NCBI GenBank assembly: GCA_003641425.1
Contig: QNAH01000043.1
Span: 1-11,681, forward strand
Length of the DNA: 11,681 nt
Reading direction: 5' to 3'
Source of the DNA: Candidatus Zixiibacteriota bacterium
GTDB lineage: Bacteria; Zixibacteria; MSB-5A5; GN15; PGXB01
Shown here: positions 5,324-11,681 of the stretch, in pieces
Position numbering within the stretch: position 1 is the first letter of the stretch
Layout: the number at the start of each line of letters is the position of its first letter
The notes under the pieces: model-generated
The model's input: the letters and a program-made list of their open reading frames with translations, nothing else
What the model was told of the DNA's origin: nothing
The model's database searches: none
Position numbers and translations under genes: made by a program

Positions 5324-7669
5324 ATGTCGATATCACAGAGCATCGAAGGACTGGCGTCGGGCCTTGACACGACATCTATCATAGAGACTATAATGTCTTA
5401 TGAGAGGTACCCTGTCACATTACTCGAAAAAGATGTCGAGTACAAGACACAGCAGGTGGCCGCTTACCAGGCAGTGCTGGCGAAATTCATCGCCCTGCAA
5501 AGCCAGGTTAACCTGATGAAAAGGGAATCATCATTCAATGTCGCCGATATCAGTGTTTCCGATGACACCGTATTATCGGCCACATCCAATGGAACAGTCG
5601 CTTCCGGCAACTATAGCGTGAGCGTTCTGTCTCTGGCGCAAAATCATCAGATTGCGTCGCGCGGTGTCGATGATTCCACCACCGGGATATTCGGCACCGG
5701 GACAATTCAGATCTCGGTCGGCCAGGCCGGTATGACCACTATTAACATCGATTCCGACAACAATAGCCTGGTCAGCATCAAGAATGCCATCAACGATGCC
5801 AATGCCGGTGTGACGGCATCGATCATTAACGACGGCACCTCCTCGAACGCCTATCGGCTGCTAATAACGGCCGATGACTCGGGTGCCGCCAATGTGATCA
5901 ATATCGATGTCGAACTTACGGGCGGGGAGACACTTGATTTCGAAAACAGTTCCTTCGACAACCCCGAAATGCTTCAGAAATCATCGGCCACCACAACTGC
6001 CGTCTCGCTCGGTTCGACCGCATCATACAGCGGCAATGAAAATAAAATTTATACCTTTACCGTGGCCGGGACCTCCACCCAGACAGTCGGGTCGGATATT
6101 ATCACTCTGAACTGGACCGACGGCACCAATTCCGGATCGATATTGGTGACCCAGGCCGATGCCGAAGTCGAACTCACCGGAACTGGCGCCGACGGCCTAA
6201 AACTGTCTTTCTCGTCCGGGGAATTGACCGGCGGCGACAGGTTCCAGGTTTCATCGTTTACACCGCTTCTTCAAAGCGCCTCCGACGCCCGCCTGGCGGT
6301 CGGCGGCAGCGGATCCGGGAGCGGCTCACCCATTATCGTCAATTCCGATACCAATACCTTTGACGAAGTAATTCCCGGACTGTCGCTCGATATCAAAAAG
6401 GTCACCGAACCGGGAGAAACCGTTACTATCAGCACCGAAATCGACACCAATGCCATCAAAACTATGGTGACCGATCTTATTAGCAAGTATAACGACGTCA
6501 TTGAATTCATTGACGATCAGTTCACCTATGATTCGGACACCCGAGAATCTGGTGTCCTTTTTGCCGAGTATTCGCTTCAAGTGATGCAGACTACTGTGCG
6601 ATCATCGGCAACTCAGGTTATCAGGGAATTGGACGGCGGTGTCAATTCTCTCTCCTCGATAGGCATTCGCACCGGATCGGACGGCAAGCTCAGCCTGGTG
6701 AATTCGGCAAAACTGATTGATGCCATCAAGAACGACTATGATAATTTTGTGAACCTCTTTGTCGATTCGGCATCGTCATCATCGCAGTATATTGAATTCG
6801 TCTCGGCAACCGAGGAATCGGTGCCCGGGGATGATTACAGTGTCATTATAACGGCCGCCGCCTCCAAAGGCTATTATCAGGGTGGCGTCATTACCGATCC
6901 GGCCCTGTCGCCGATTACTCTTGACAGTACCAACAATGTCATCAAATTGAAAATGGACGGCTTAATTTCTGACGATCTGGTCCTTGGTAAGGGCACTTAT
7001 AGTTCCGGCGATGCTCTGGCCCGGGAAATCCAGACAAAAATCGACAATGACGACCGCCTCAAAGATCGTGGTGTGAACGTCGAATGGGTATCCCTGCCGG
7101 ATTCCGGTTATCTGAAAATCACCAGCGGTACTTATGGTTCCAGCTCGCAGGTAAGAATCGATACCTCGGCCGCCAATAATGCTTATCAGGTTCTGGGCCT
7201 TACCAACGGTGTCGTCCATGCCGGTACCGATGTTGAAGGTACTATCAATGGCGAAAGCGCCACCGGAAAAGGACAGTTTTTGACCGGCGATGAGGATAAC
7301 GAGACCACCGAAGGAATCAAACTCAAAATTACATTGACCCAGAACCAACTTCTCGCCGGATCGTTTGAAGGATCGATCTCCGTGGCTCACGGTCTGGGCT
7401 CAAAGCTTGATAACTCACTGGAAAATATAACCAAGAGTATCGATGGTTCCATCGCCCGGCGAACATCGGCTCTCAACAAGCAAATCGAAAGTATCAACGA
7501 TCAAATTTCCCAATATGAAGAACGGCTGGAAATCCGACGGGAAGACTTGTATGATCAATTCCTCCAGATGGAGACCCTCCTGTCGGAATATCAATCGACG
7601 GGATCGTATCTTGAAACACAGTTGGAAAGTCTTAATAAAAACTGGGGCCAAATACTCAATAAGGACTAA
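5324..7669 (+). CDS. fliD: Flagellar filament cap protein FliD (hook-associated protein 2), long form
   Basis: Caps the growing filament tip and helps exported flagellin fold into place. The N-terminus SISQSIEGLASGLDTTSII carries the family hallmark GLASGLD; the Ser-Gly-x-Tyr segment ASGNYSVSVLSLA follows near residue 90. A flagellin-IN-type module follows (TGTIQISVGQAG to NAINDANAGVTASI). Around residues 539-640 is a second beta/alpha module ending AGTDVEGTINGESATGKGQ, a sequence style known from long FliD proteins. The C-terminus (about residues 680-781) is the usual helical coiled coil (IARRTSALNKQIESINDQIS to GSYLETQLESL). At 781 residues it is longer than the 450-680 typical of the family, paralleling the enlarged flagellin. 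The real start is taken at 5324. It is the first gene of an apparent fliD-fliS-chaperone-HDOD operon. No flaG lies before it, though flaG is often there in other genomes. Confidence 0.95.
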   Translation: MSISQSIEGLASGLDTTSIIETIMSYERYPVTLLEKDVEYKTQQVAAYQAVLAKFIALQSQVNLMKRESSFNVADISVSDDTVLSATSNGTVASGNYSVSVLSLAQNHQIASRGVDDSTTGIFGTGTIQISVGQAGMTTINIDSDNNSLVSIKNAINDANAGVTASIINDGTSSNAYRLLITADDSGAANVINIDVELTGGETLDFENSSFDNPEMLQKSSATTTAVSLGSTASYSGNENKIYTFTVAGTSTQTVGSDIITLNWTDGTNSGSILVTQADAEVELTGTGADGLKLSFSSGELTGGDRFQVSSFTPLLQSASDARLAVGGSGSGSGSPIIVNSDTNTFDEVIPGLSLDIKKVTEPGETVTISTEIDTNAIKTMVTDLISKYNDVIEFIDDQFTYDSDTRESGVLFAEYSLQVMQTTVRSSATQVIRELDGGVNSLSSIGIRTGSDGKLSLVNSAKLIDAIKNDYDNFVNLFVDSASSSSQYIEFVSATEESVPGDDYSVIITAAASKGYYQGGVITDPALSPITLDSTNNVIKLKMDGLISDDLVLGKGTYSSGDALAREIQTKIDNDDRLKDRGVNVEWVSLPDSGYLKITSGTYGSSSQVRIDTSAANNAYQVLGLTNGVVHAGTDVEGTINGESATGKGQFLTGDEDNETTEGIKLKITLTQNQLLAGSFEGSISVAHGLGSKLDNSLENITKSIDGSIARRTSALNKQIESINDQISQYEERLEIRREDLYDQFLQMETLLSEYQSTGSYLETQLESLNKNWGQILNKD

Positions 7670-8109
7670 TGAATAAAAAAATCATGAACTATCAGGCGGC
7701 CGATACCCTGGGCCGATCCTCGGTGGAATTGGTCGTCAAAGTCTATGACGGCGCCATAGGAAGCCTTCGACAGGCCGCCGAGGCTTATTCAAATGAAGAT
7801 TTTCAGAAAGGGTATGAATTTATCGAAAAAGCCAAACGCTTTGTTGTACATCTGTACACTACTCTCGATGAAGAAAAAGGGCAGGATGTTGCCCGCAACC
7901 TTTCGCAACTTTATGCTTACGTGATAGAAAAAATGAATATCGTCCAGGCCACCAAGGACCTGGGACTTATAAACGAATCTATTTCAGTGCTTGGTAATGT
8001 CCGCTCCGGCTGGGAACAACTGGCGGAACAGCTAAAAAAACAGGCGCCGGATGCCGGCAATGAACATTCCGAACCCGGATCGGTCCGCGGATTTTCACTA
8101 TCGATTTAA
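7669..8109 (+). CDS. fliS: Flagellin export chaperone FliS
   Basis: Cytosolic helical-bundle chaperone that binds the C-terminal D0 region of newly made flagellin, stopping early polymerisation and delivering it to the export gate. The 146-residue length fits the family (about 125-145). The early YQAADTLGRSSVELVVKVYD segment, followed by GAIGSLRQAAEAY, matches the FliS Tyr...(P/V)-E-L...L-YDGAI pattern, and three further amphipathic helices follow. The tail after about residue 128 is polar and probably disordered. Its ATG overlaps the fliD stop by one base (TAATG), with only AAGGA very close upstream, so translation is probably coupled to fliD. A second ATG at residue 6 (7684) is an alternative start. 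Confidence 0.93.
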   Translation: MNKKIMNYQAADTLGRSSVELVVKVYDGAIGSLRQAAEAYSNEDFQKGYEFIEKAKRFVVHLYTTLDEEKGQDVARNLSQLYAYVIEKMNIVQATKDLGLINESISVLGNVRSGWEQLAEQLKKQAPDAGNEHSEPGSVRGFSLSI

Positions 8110-8114
8110 AGAGG
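8108..8114 (+). promoter_or_regulatory. Ribosome binding site that decides the start of the FlgN/FliT-like gene
   Basis: AAAGAGG sits eight bases before the ATG at 8123 and overlaps the fliS stop codon. An earlier in-frame ATG at 8051 lies inside fliS and would add a Pro/Asn-rich non-helical stretch, so 8123 is preferred. Confidence 0.7.
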
Positions 8115-8122
8115 CGTTAAAC

Positions 8123-8575
8123 ATGGAATTTAATCAAATTACGCAACTGGAGCGAGAGCTCATATTTGTTCTGAAAGAGGAGTATTCATTCTACCAATCC
8201 CTGTATATCCTTATCGACAAACAAAAGGATATGGTAAAATACGAGAAGGATGAAAAACTCCTTGATCTCTATACCGAGATAGAAAGGTGCCACCAGAGAA
8301 TACAGCAGTCCGAAGAGAAGATATCGGCCCTTAAAGAAAAAAATCCGAAGATGTTCCATATTGCCTCGGCGGCTCCTGAAGTCAAAAAGTTAATCAACAG
8401 TATTGTTACCATGGTCAAAAAGAGTATCGGCCTTGTCAGGGAGAATGAAGAATATCTTAGGGGAAGGCACTCCCGGCTTAAAACCGAATTAAAAGGACTG
8501 AAAAACAGTCAACAAATTTTAAAATACCTGAGAGATAGTGAACCGGCACCGCAATTTGTCGATGGAAAAAATTAA
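8123..8575 (+). CDS. Small coiled-coil protein, FlgN/FliT-like flagellar export chaperone candidate
   Basis: The 150-residue product is almost wholly helical and highly charged: ITQLERELIFVLKEEYSFYQ, then YTEIERCHQRIQQSEEKISA, and later SIGLVRENEEYLRGRHSRLK. The layout (a first helix with a Glu/Leu repeat, a central hairpin of coiled coil, an E-N-E-x-x-L segment and a short disordered tail) resembles the FlgN family. FlgN holds the hook-filament junction proteins FlgK/FlgL. The place after fliD-fliS is where FliT, the FliD chaperone, lies in other bacteria, so either role is possible. It lacks a signal peptide or membrane segment. It starts 13 bases after the fliS stop with its own ribosome site. 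The family call rests on pattern and position, not on a search. Confidence 0.6.
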   Translation: MEFNQITQLERELIFVLKEEYSFYQSLYILIDKQKDMVKYEKDEKLLDLYTEIERCHQRIQQSEEKISALKEKNPKMFHIASAAPEVKKLINSIVTMVKKSIGLVRENEEYLRGRHSRLKTELKGLKNSQQILKYLRDSEPAPQFVDGKN

Positions 8576-8606
8576 TAATCCTGCGCGGCCGACTCTGATA
8601 CAAAAA

Positions 8607-8616
8607 ATCATATGAT
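8607..8616. repeat. Perfect 10-bp palindrome before the HDOD gene
   Basis: ATCATATGAT reads the same on both strands and lies 24 bases before the HDOD start. It includes TATGAT, a possible -10 hexamer, but no convincing -35 stands 17 bases upstream. It could be an operator or chance in AT-rich DNA. Confidence 0.25.
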
Positions 8617-8640
8617 ATCCATAAAGGCATGAGGTAAATT

Positions 8641-9537
8641 ATGACAACAACATCAGCTGTAACATCGCTTGAAAACAGGCTGAAACAGATAATAAGCAAT
8701 ATCAGAAATCTGCCCACGCCTCCGATCGTTTTCGAACAGATTCAAAAAGTCCTGAACAACCCGGAGACATCAGTGGCTGATGTCGCCGCAATTCTCTCCG
8801 AGGACCCGGCCATGTCGGTGAAGGTCTTGAGGCTAACCAATTCCGCATTTTATGGACTATCTCGTGAAATCGATTCTGTCAATCATGCCGTCATGATAAT
8901 CGGCCTTGAAGCCGTCAAAAATCTGGTACTGTCCGCTTCTGTTCTGAGTATGTTCAAATCGAATAAAGATAACAAGGACTATCACGAACGGTTCTGGAGA
9001 CATTCACTTGCCTCCGCACTCGCCGCCCGTGTTATTGCCAGGGATTTTAAGGGCGGCAAGGCCTTCAATCCCGATCCGGCGTTTTCAACCGGCCTGATTC
9101 ATGATATCGGAAAGATGATAATATGTTGCTTTATGCCCGGCGAGCATACTCAGGTGATGGAATATATGGAAAGCCATCCGGAATCTTCTCAAATGCAGGC
9201 CGAGATCGCTATCATGGGTTTCAATCATGCCCAGTTAGGGCGACAGTTGGCCGTAACATGGAAACTGCCGGACCGGTTGGCAGATGCAATCGGCTACCAT
9301 CATACTCCCGGAATGGAAAATAACAGCGATGATTTTGCATATTTAATAAACCTGGCGGATTATGTGGCACACAATGGTCATCCGGCCGACGTCGATGGTC
9401 TGGCGCGCGCCAAAATCGATCCGGGAACCATGGAGTTTTTCAATATTGAAGAAGAATATGTTGAACAACTCAAATCCAGGCTGATCGAAGAATATATGAA
9501 AGCCGAAACATTTATGAAAATAGCCGGAATCAACTAA
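8641..9537 (+). CDS. HDOD-domain signalling protein
   Basis: Single-domain HDOD protein of 298 residues, a relative of HD phosphohydrolases that usually acts in signalling or stress control. The HDOD core spans about residues 10-225: NLPTPPIVFEQIQKVL, VADVAAILSEDPAMSVKVLR, LTNSAFYGL and VNHAVMIIGLEAVKNLVL. Unlike degenerate members, it keeps HD-type metal ligands in order: His121 (RFWRHSLA), His154-Asp155 (GLIHDIGK), His196 (FNHAQLG), His220-His221 (GYHHTPG) and Asp240 (NLADYV). Enzyme activity is therefore possible but unproven. No receiver, GGDEF or other partner domain is attached. GAGGT five bases before the ATG serves as ribosome site. It lies 65 bases after the FlgN/FliT-like gene and just before a terminator, so it is probably the last gene of the fliD operon, though a local promoter cannot be excluded. 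This suggests a role in motility control, which is inference. Confidence 0.88.
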   Translation: MTTTSAVTSLENRLKQIISNIRNLPTPPIVFEQIQKVLNNPETSVADVAAILSEDPAMSVKVLRLTNSAFYGLSREIDSVNHAVMIIGLEAVKNLVLSASVLSMFKSNKDNKDYHERFWRHSLASALAARVIARDFKGGKAFNPDPAFSTGLIHDIGKMIICCFMPGEHTQVMEYMESHPESSQMQAEIAIMGFNHAQLGRQLAVTWKLPDRLADAIGYHHTPGMENNSDDFAYLINLADYVAHNGHPADVDGLARAKIDPGTMEFFNIEEEYVEQLKSRLIEEYMKAETFMKIAGIN

Positions 9538-9554
9538 AAAGAGAGACAATTTCA

Positions 9555-9579
9555 GGGCCGGTTTTCGCCGGCCTTTTTT
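9555..9579 (+). terminator. Intrinsic terminator after the HDOD gene
   Basis: GGCCGG (9556-9561) and CCGGCC (9568-9573) form a perfect stem around TTTTCG, extendable by a G-U pair, and lead into six Ts (9574-9579). It begins 18 bases after the stop codon and closes the flagellar operon. Confidence 0.9.
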
Positions 9580-9582
9580 ATT

Positions 9583-9596
9583 CCGCATTAATGCGG
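9583..9596. repeat. Perfect 14-bp palindrome in the HDOD-queA gap
   Basis: CCGCATTAATGCGG is a perfect palindrome just beyond the terminator. With no loop it is a poor RNA hairpin but a good shape for a dimeric regulator. It lies about 100 bp before the predicted queA -35 element. Confidence 0.5.
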
Positions 9597-9598
9597 TC

Positions 9599-9719
9599 CG
9601 GTGTATAAGATAAATATATTTCAGGCGGAACTTATAGGAATAGCCGGGGTAATTAAATTCTAAGAACTCAATAAATAAATTTGGCTTGACAAATGTTTAT
9701 ATTCTTACATTATACACCG
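9599..9719. repeat. Inverted pair of 10-bp words flanking the queA upstream region
   Basis: CGGTGTATAA at 9599-9608 is the exact reverse complement of TTATACACCG at 9710-9719, with 101 bases between them. The right copy covers the predicted -10 hexamer of queA. Paired distant sites with one on the promoter would suit a looping repressor, but a chance match in AT-rich DNA is possible. Confidence 0.4.
9686..9716 (+). promoter_or_regulatory. Probable sigma70-type promoter of queA
   Basis: TTGACA (9686-9691) is a perfect -35 hexamer. The best -10 is TATACA (9711-9716), four of six bases, at a longish 19-base spacing. Transcription would start near 9723, about 22 bases before the queA ATG. The terminator upstream means queA needs a promoter here. 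Confidence 0.6.
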
Positions 9720-9744
9720 ACTTGCTGAGAAAAGACTGGTTGCT

Positions 9745-10785
9745 ATGGATCTTTCGCTTTTTAATTATGAGTTGCCGGACGGGAGAATTGCCTATTATCC
9801 GGCCAGACAGCGTGATCTCTCTCGCCTGATGGTCCTTGACAGGAACAGCGGGCAGATCAGCCATGGCAAATTCCCGGATGTGGTCGATTATATGCAGCCC
9901 GGTGACGGTCTTGTTGTTAATGACACGCGTGTGCTGAAAGCAAGACTTTATGCCCGCCGGCTCACAGGCGGCAAAGTAGAAATATTTCTGCTCGAAGAAA
10001 TCAACTATGAAGGCGGAAATTGCTGGCAGGTTTTGACTCATCCCACCCGGAGGGTTAAAGAAGGTGAGGAGTTATTTCTTGATGAGACTTCGACCCTGGA
10101 AGTTGTCAAAAAATTGCCCACCGGCAAGTCTATAATAAAATTCAAAAGTAAAACGGAGGCTGCCAGAATAATCGCCAAATACGGCCATATTCCGCTGCCG
10201 ATTTACATCCATCGACCTGATGAAAAAAAGGACGAAACTCGCTACCAGACAATCTTTTCCCGGGTAACAAAGACCAGGGCGGTGGCGGCGCCCACGGCCG
10301 GTCTTCATTTTACCAATCGTACCATCGGCCGTATCAAGAAAAAGGGCGTCGAAATTATTCCCATCACCCTTCATGTTGGCTACGGCACCTTCAAAACAGT
10401 CAAGGTGGACAATATCGATGAACACTCCGTCGATCCCGAATATGCGGAAATATCAAAAGGTGCCGCTTCCCGTATAAACAAAATCAGAGAGGCCGGCGGT
10501 AAAATATTCGCCGTCGGGACAACCTCTGTCAGGACCCTGGAGTCGGCATCGATTATTGACGGCAAAGTCCAGCCGTTCTCCGATTATGTCGATCTTTATA
10601 TAAAACCGGGACATGAATTTAAACTGGTCGATCACCTCATTACCAATTTTCATTTGCCCCGTTCGTCTTTGATGATTTTGGTTTCGGCCTTTGCCGGCCG
10701 GGAGAAAATAATTGAGGCCTACAATATGGCAGTCGATGACGGCTACCGGTTTTACAGTTATGGCGATTGCATGCTGATACTTTGA
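9745..10785 (+). CDS. queA: S-adenosylmethionine:tRNA ribosyltransferase-isomerase QueA
   Basis: Transfers and isomerises the ribose of S-adenosylmethionine onto preQ1 at the wobble base of tRNAs with GUN anticodons, making epoxyqueuosine, the step before queuosine. Family motifs run end to end: YELPDGRIAYYPARQRDLSR, LVVNDTRVLKARL, AAPTAGLHFT, HVGYGTFKTV, VGTTSVRTLES, NFHLPRSSLMILVSAFAG and YRFYSYGDCMLIL. The 346 residues match the normal length (about 340-356), and no insertion or break is seen. No good Shine-Dalgarno precedes the ATG. Other queuosine genes such as tgt are not in the window. It is preceded by its own promoter and is separated from ispD by 58 AT-rich bases, so it may or may not share a transcript with the isoprenoid genes. 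Confidence 0.97.
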   Translation: MDLSLFNYELPDGRIAYYPARQRDLSRLMVLDRNSGQISHGKFPDVVDYMQPGDGLVVNDTRVLKARLYARRLTGGKVEIFLLEEINYEGGNCWQVLTHPTRRVKEGEELFLDETSTLEVVKKLPTGKSIIKFKSKTEAARIIAKYGHIPLPIYIHRPDEKKDETRYQTIFSRVTKTRAVAAPTAGLHFTNRTIGRIKKKGVEIIPITLHVGYGTFKTVKVDNIDEHSVDPEYAEISKGAASRINKIREAGGKIFAVGTTSVRTLESASIIDGKVQPFSDYVDLYIKPGHEFKLVDHLITNFHLPRSSLMILVSAFAGREKIIEAYNMAVDDGYRFYSYGDCMLIL

Positions 10786-10843
10786 TCGGAATTATTGAAA
10801 TTTAATCTTTTAATTACAATTTCCACTCGATATATTAGATCCT

Positions 10844-11536
10844 ATGAAAACAGTGGCTATAATTGTTGCGGCCGGAAGGGGAGTCCGGTTCGGCGGCGAT
10901 ATCCCCAAGCAATTCCGGAACATCCATGATCGCCCGCTTCTTTACTGGACCGCCGTTCAGTTCGAAAAGGCCAAATCCATTGATGAGATTATCCTTGTCG
11001 TGGCTGAAGATTTTCTTCTGTATGCCAATGAAAAGGTGGTCACCCGGAATAATTTCAAAAAGCTGACCCGAATAATAAAGGGCGGCGAAACACGAAGAGA
11101 ATCGGTCGCCAATGGTCTAAAGGCTTTGTCGATTTCAACCGGTTTTGTCGCCATTCATGACGGCGCCCGGCCGGTAATCGATTCGGCCGACATTGATAAT
11201 GTTGTCGATGTCGCCAAAAAAGAGCGGGCCGCAATCCTTGCCCGGCCGATAGCCGATACTGTCAAAAGAGTGGAATCCGATTTTATAATAACCTCTCTGG
11301 ATCGCAGTAAATTATATCAGGCCGAAACGCCGCAGGTTTTTCAGTATGATCTGATCCTGTCGGCTCACGAAAAATACATATCGGGGAAAGAAGTCACCGA
11401 TGATTCATCCCTGGTTGAGGCGCTCGGTTTTAAAGTCAGAACTGTAATCCCGGCAAAAAACAACCTGAAAGTTACCACCGAAGAAGACCTTCAACTGGCC
11501 GAGTTGATTATAAAGGAAAGAGATCATGAAACCTGA
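10844..11536 (+). CDS. ispD: 2-C-methyl-D-erythritol 4-phosphate cytidylyltransferase IspD
   Basis: Third enzyme of the MEP isoprenoid pathway; it joins CTP and methylerythritol 4-phosphate to give CDP-methylerythritol and pyrophosphate in the cytosol. The CTP-binding loop VAAGRGVRFGGDIPKQF opens the protein; HDGARP (residues 105-110), the AETPQVF segment, TDDSSLVE (from residue 185) and NNLKVTTEEDL near the end complete the family signature. Glu replaces the usual Gln in the Q-TPQ segment, a mild change. Length 230 is standard. There is no Shine-Dalgarno before the ATG. TATATT at 10831-10836 would place a transcript start at or next to the ATG, so leaderless translation is possible. It overlaps ispF by 11 bases. 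Confidence 0.96.
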   Translation: MKTVAIIVAAGRGVRFGGDIPKQFRNIHDRPLLYWTAVQFEKAKSIDEIILVVAEDFLLYANEKVVTRNNFKKLTRIIKGGETRRESVANGLKALSISTGFVAIHDGARPVIDSADIDNVVDVAKKERAAILARPIADTVKRVESDFIITSLDRSKLYQAETPQVFQYDLILSAHEKYISGKEVTDDSSLVEALGFKVRTVIPAKNNLKVTTEEDLQLAELIIKERDHET

Positions 11537-11681
11537 TATCAGGATAGGTGTCGGTTATGATTCGCATCGCTTTGTTGCCGGACGGCCCCTGGTGCTTGGC
11601 GGCATCATAATCGCATATGAGATGGGTCTGGACGGACACAGTGATGCCGATGTTCTTCTCCATGCCATTGCCGATGCTGTT
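11526..11681 (+). CDS. ispF: 2-C-methyl-D-erythritol 2,4-cyclodiphosphate synthase IspF (3' end outside window)
   Basis: Fifth enzyme of the MEP pathway; it cyclises CDP-methylerythritol 2-phosphate to methylerythritol cyclodiphosphate, releasing CMP, and acts as a trimer. The 52 visible residues begin MKPDIRIGVGYDSHRF. They contain the zinc ligands Asp12 and His14 (DSH) and His46 in the hallmark GHSDADVLLHAIADA (residues 37-51). The ATG lies inside the last codons of ispD, an 11-base overlap in another frame, preceded by AAGGAAAGAG, so the two are co-translated. ispD and ispF are separate here, not fused as in some bacteria. The window edge cuts the gene after about one third of its expected length. 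Confidence 0.95.
   Translation, partial: MKPDIRIGVGYDSHRFVAGRPLVLGGIIIAYEMGLDGHSDADVLLHAIADAV

Noticed and set aside
6962..7390. Minus-strand open frame of 142 codons opposite fliD.
   Set aside because: Codon-phase shadow of fliD, with no independent support.
8051..8122. Longer start for the FlgN/FliT-like gene inside fliS.
   Set aside because: The added residues are non-helical, lie over the fliS tail, and have no clear ribosome site; 8123 has one.
1..11681. CRISPR array, tRNA or rRNA genes, insertion sequence, phage or toxin-antitoxin genes.
   Set aside because: No regularly spaced repeats, no cloverleaf or rRNA-like sequence in the gaps, and every long frame is accounted for by the listed genes.

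Overview
The window comes from a motile bacterium that makes isoprenoids by the MEP pathway and queuosine-modified tRNA. All nine genes read left to right. Sequence alone does not fix the lineage. The mix of AT-rich and GC-rich genes, the sigma28-type promoters and the long, module-rich filament proteins would fit a deep-branching Gram-negative group, such as the FCB/Zixibacteria-like phyla, Nitrospirae or a deltaproteobacterial relative. This placement is a low-confidence impression, not a measurement.

Region 1 (1-2657) holds most of a large protein with TPR repeats on both sides of a family 2 glycosyltransferase domain. Its reading frame is open through the left edge, so its start lies outside the window. 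It sits directly before the flagellin gene and is a candidate flagellin glycosyltransferase.

Region 2 (2658-5142) is the flagellin unit. A near-consensus sigma28 promoter (2707-2733) is followed by an unusually long leader of about 190 nt. The leader contains an orphan Shine-Dalgarno-like block and a hairpin with AAGGA in its loop. A 722-residue flagellin follows, closed by a strong intrinsic terminator.

Region 3 (5143-9579) is the filament-cap and chaperone operon. A second sigma28-like promoter (5186-5212) is followed by fliD (781 residues), fliS (overlapping fliD by one base), a FlgN/FliT-like small coiled-coil protein and an HDOD-domain signalling protein. A second intrinsic terminator ends the unit. 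The cap protein, flagellin chaperone and probable second chaperone serve late filament assembly, and the HDOD protein is an unexpected regulatory passenger.

Region 4 (9580-11681) is housekeeping: queA, ispD and the beginning of ispF. ispD and ispF overlap and are two enzymes of the same pathway. The 207-base gap ahead of queA holds a perfect 14-bp palindrome, a pair of inverted 10-bp words about 100 bp apart, and a sigma70-type promoter.

The most promising leads are the glycosyltransferase next to a single large flagellin, a central module apparently shared by flagellin and the FliD cap, and the structured flagellin leader. No CRISPR array, tRNA, rRNA, transposase or phage gene was seen. No wholly new multi-gene system can be claimed from this window.
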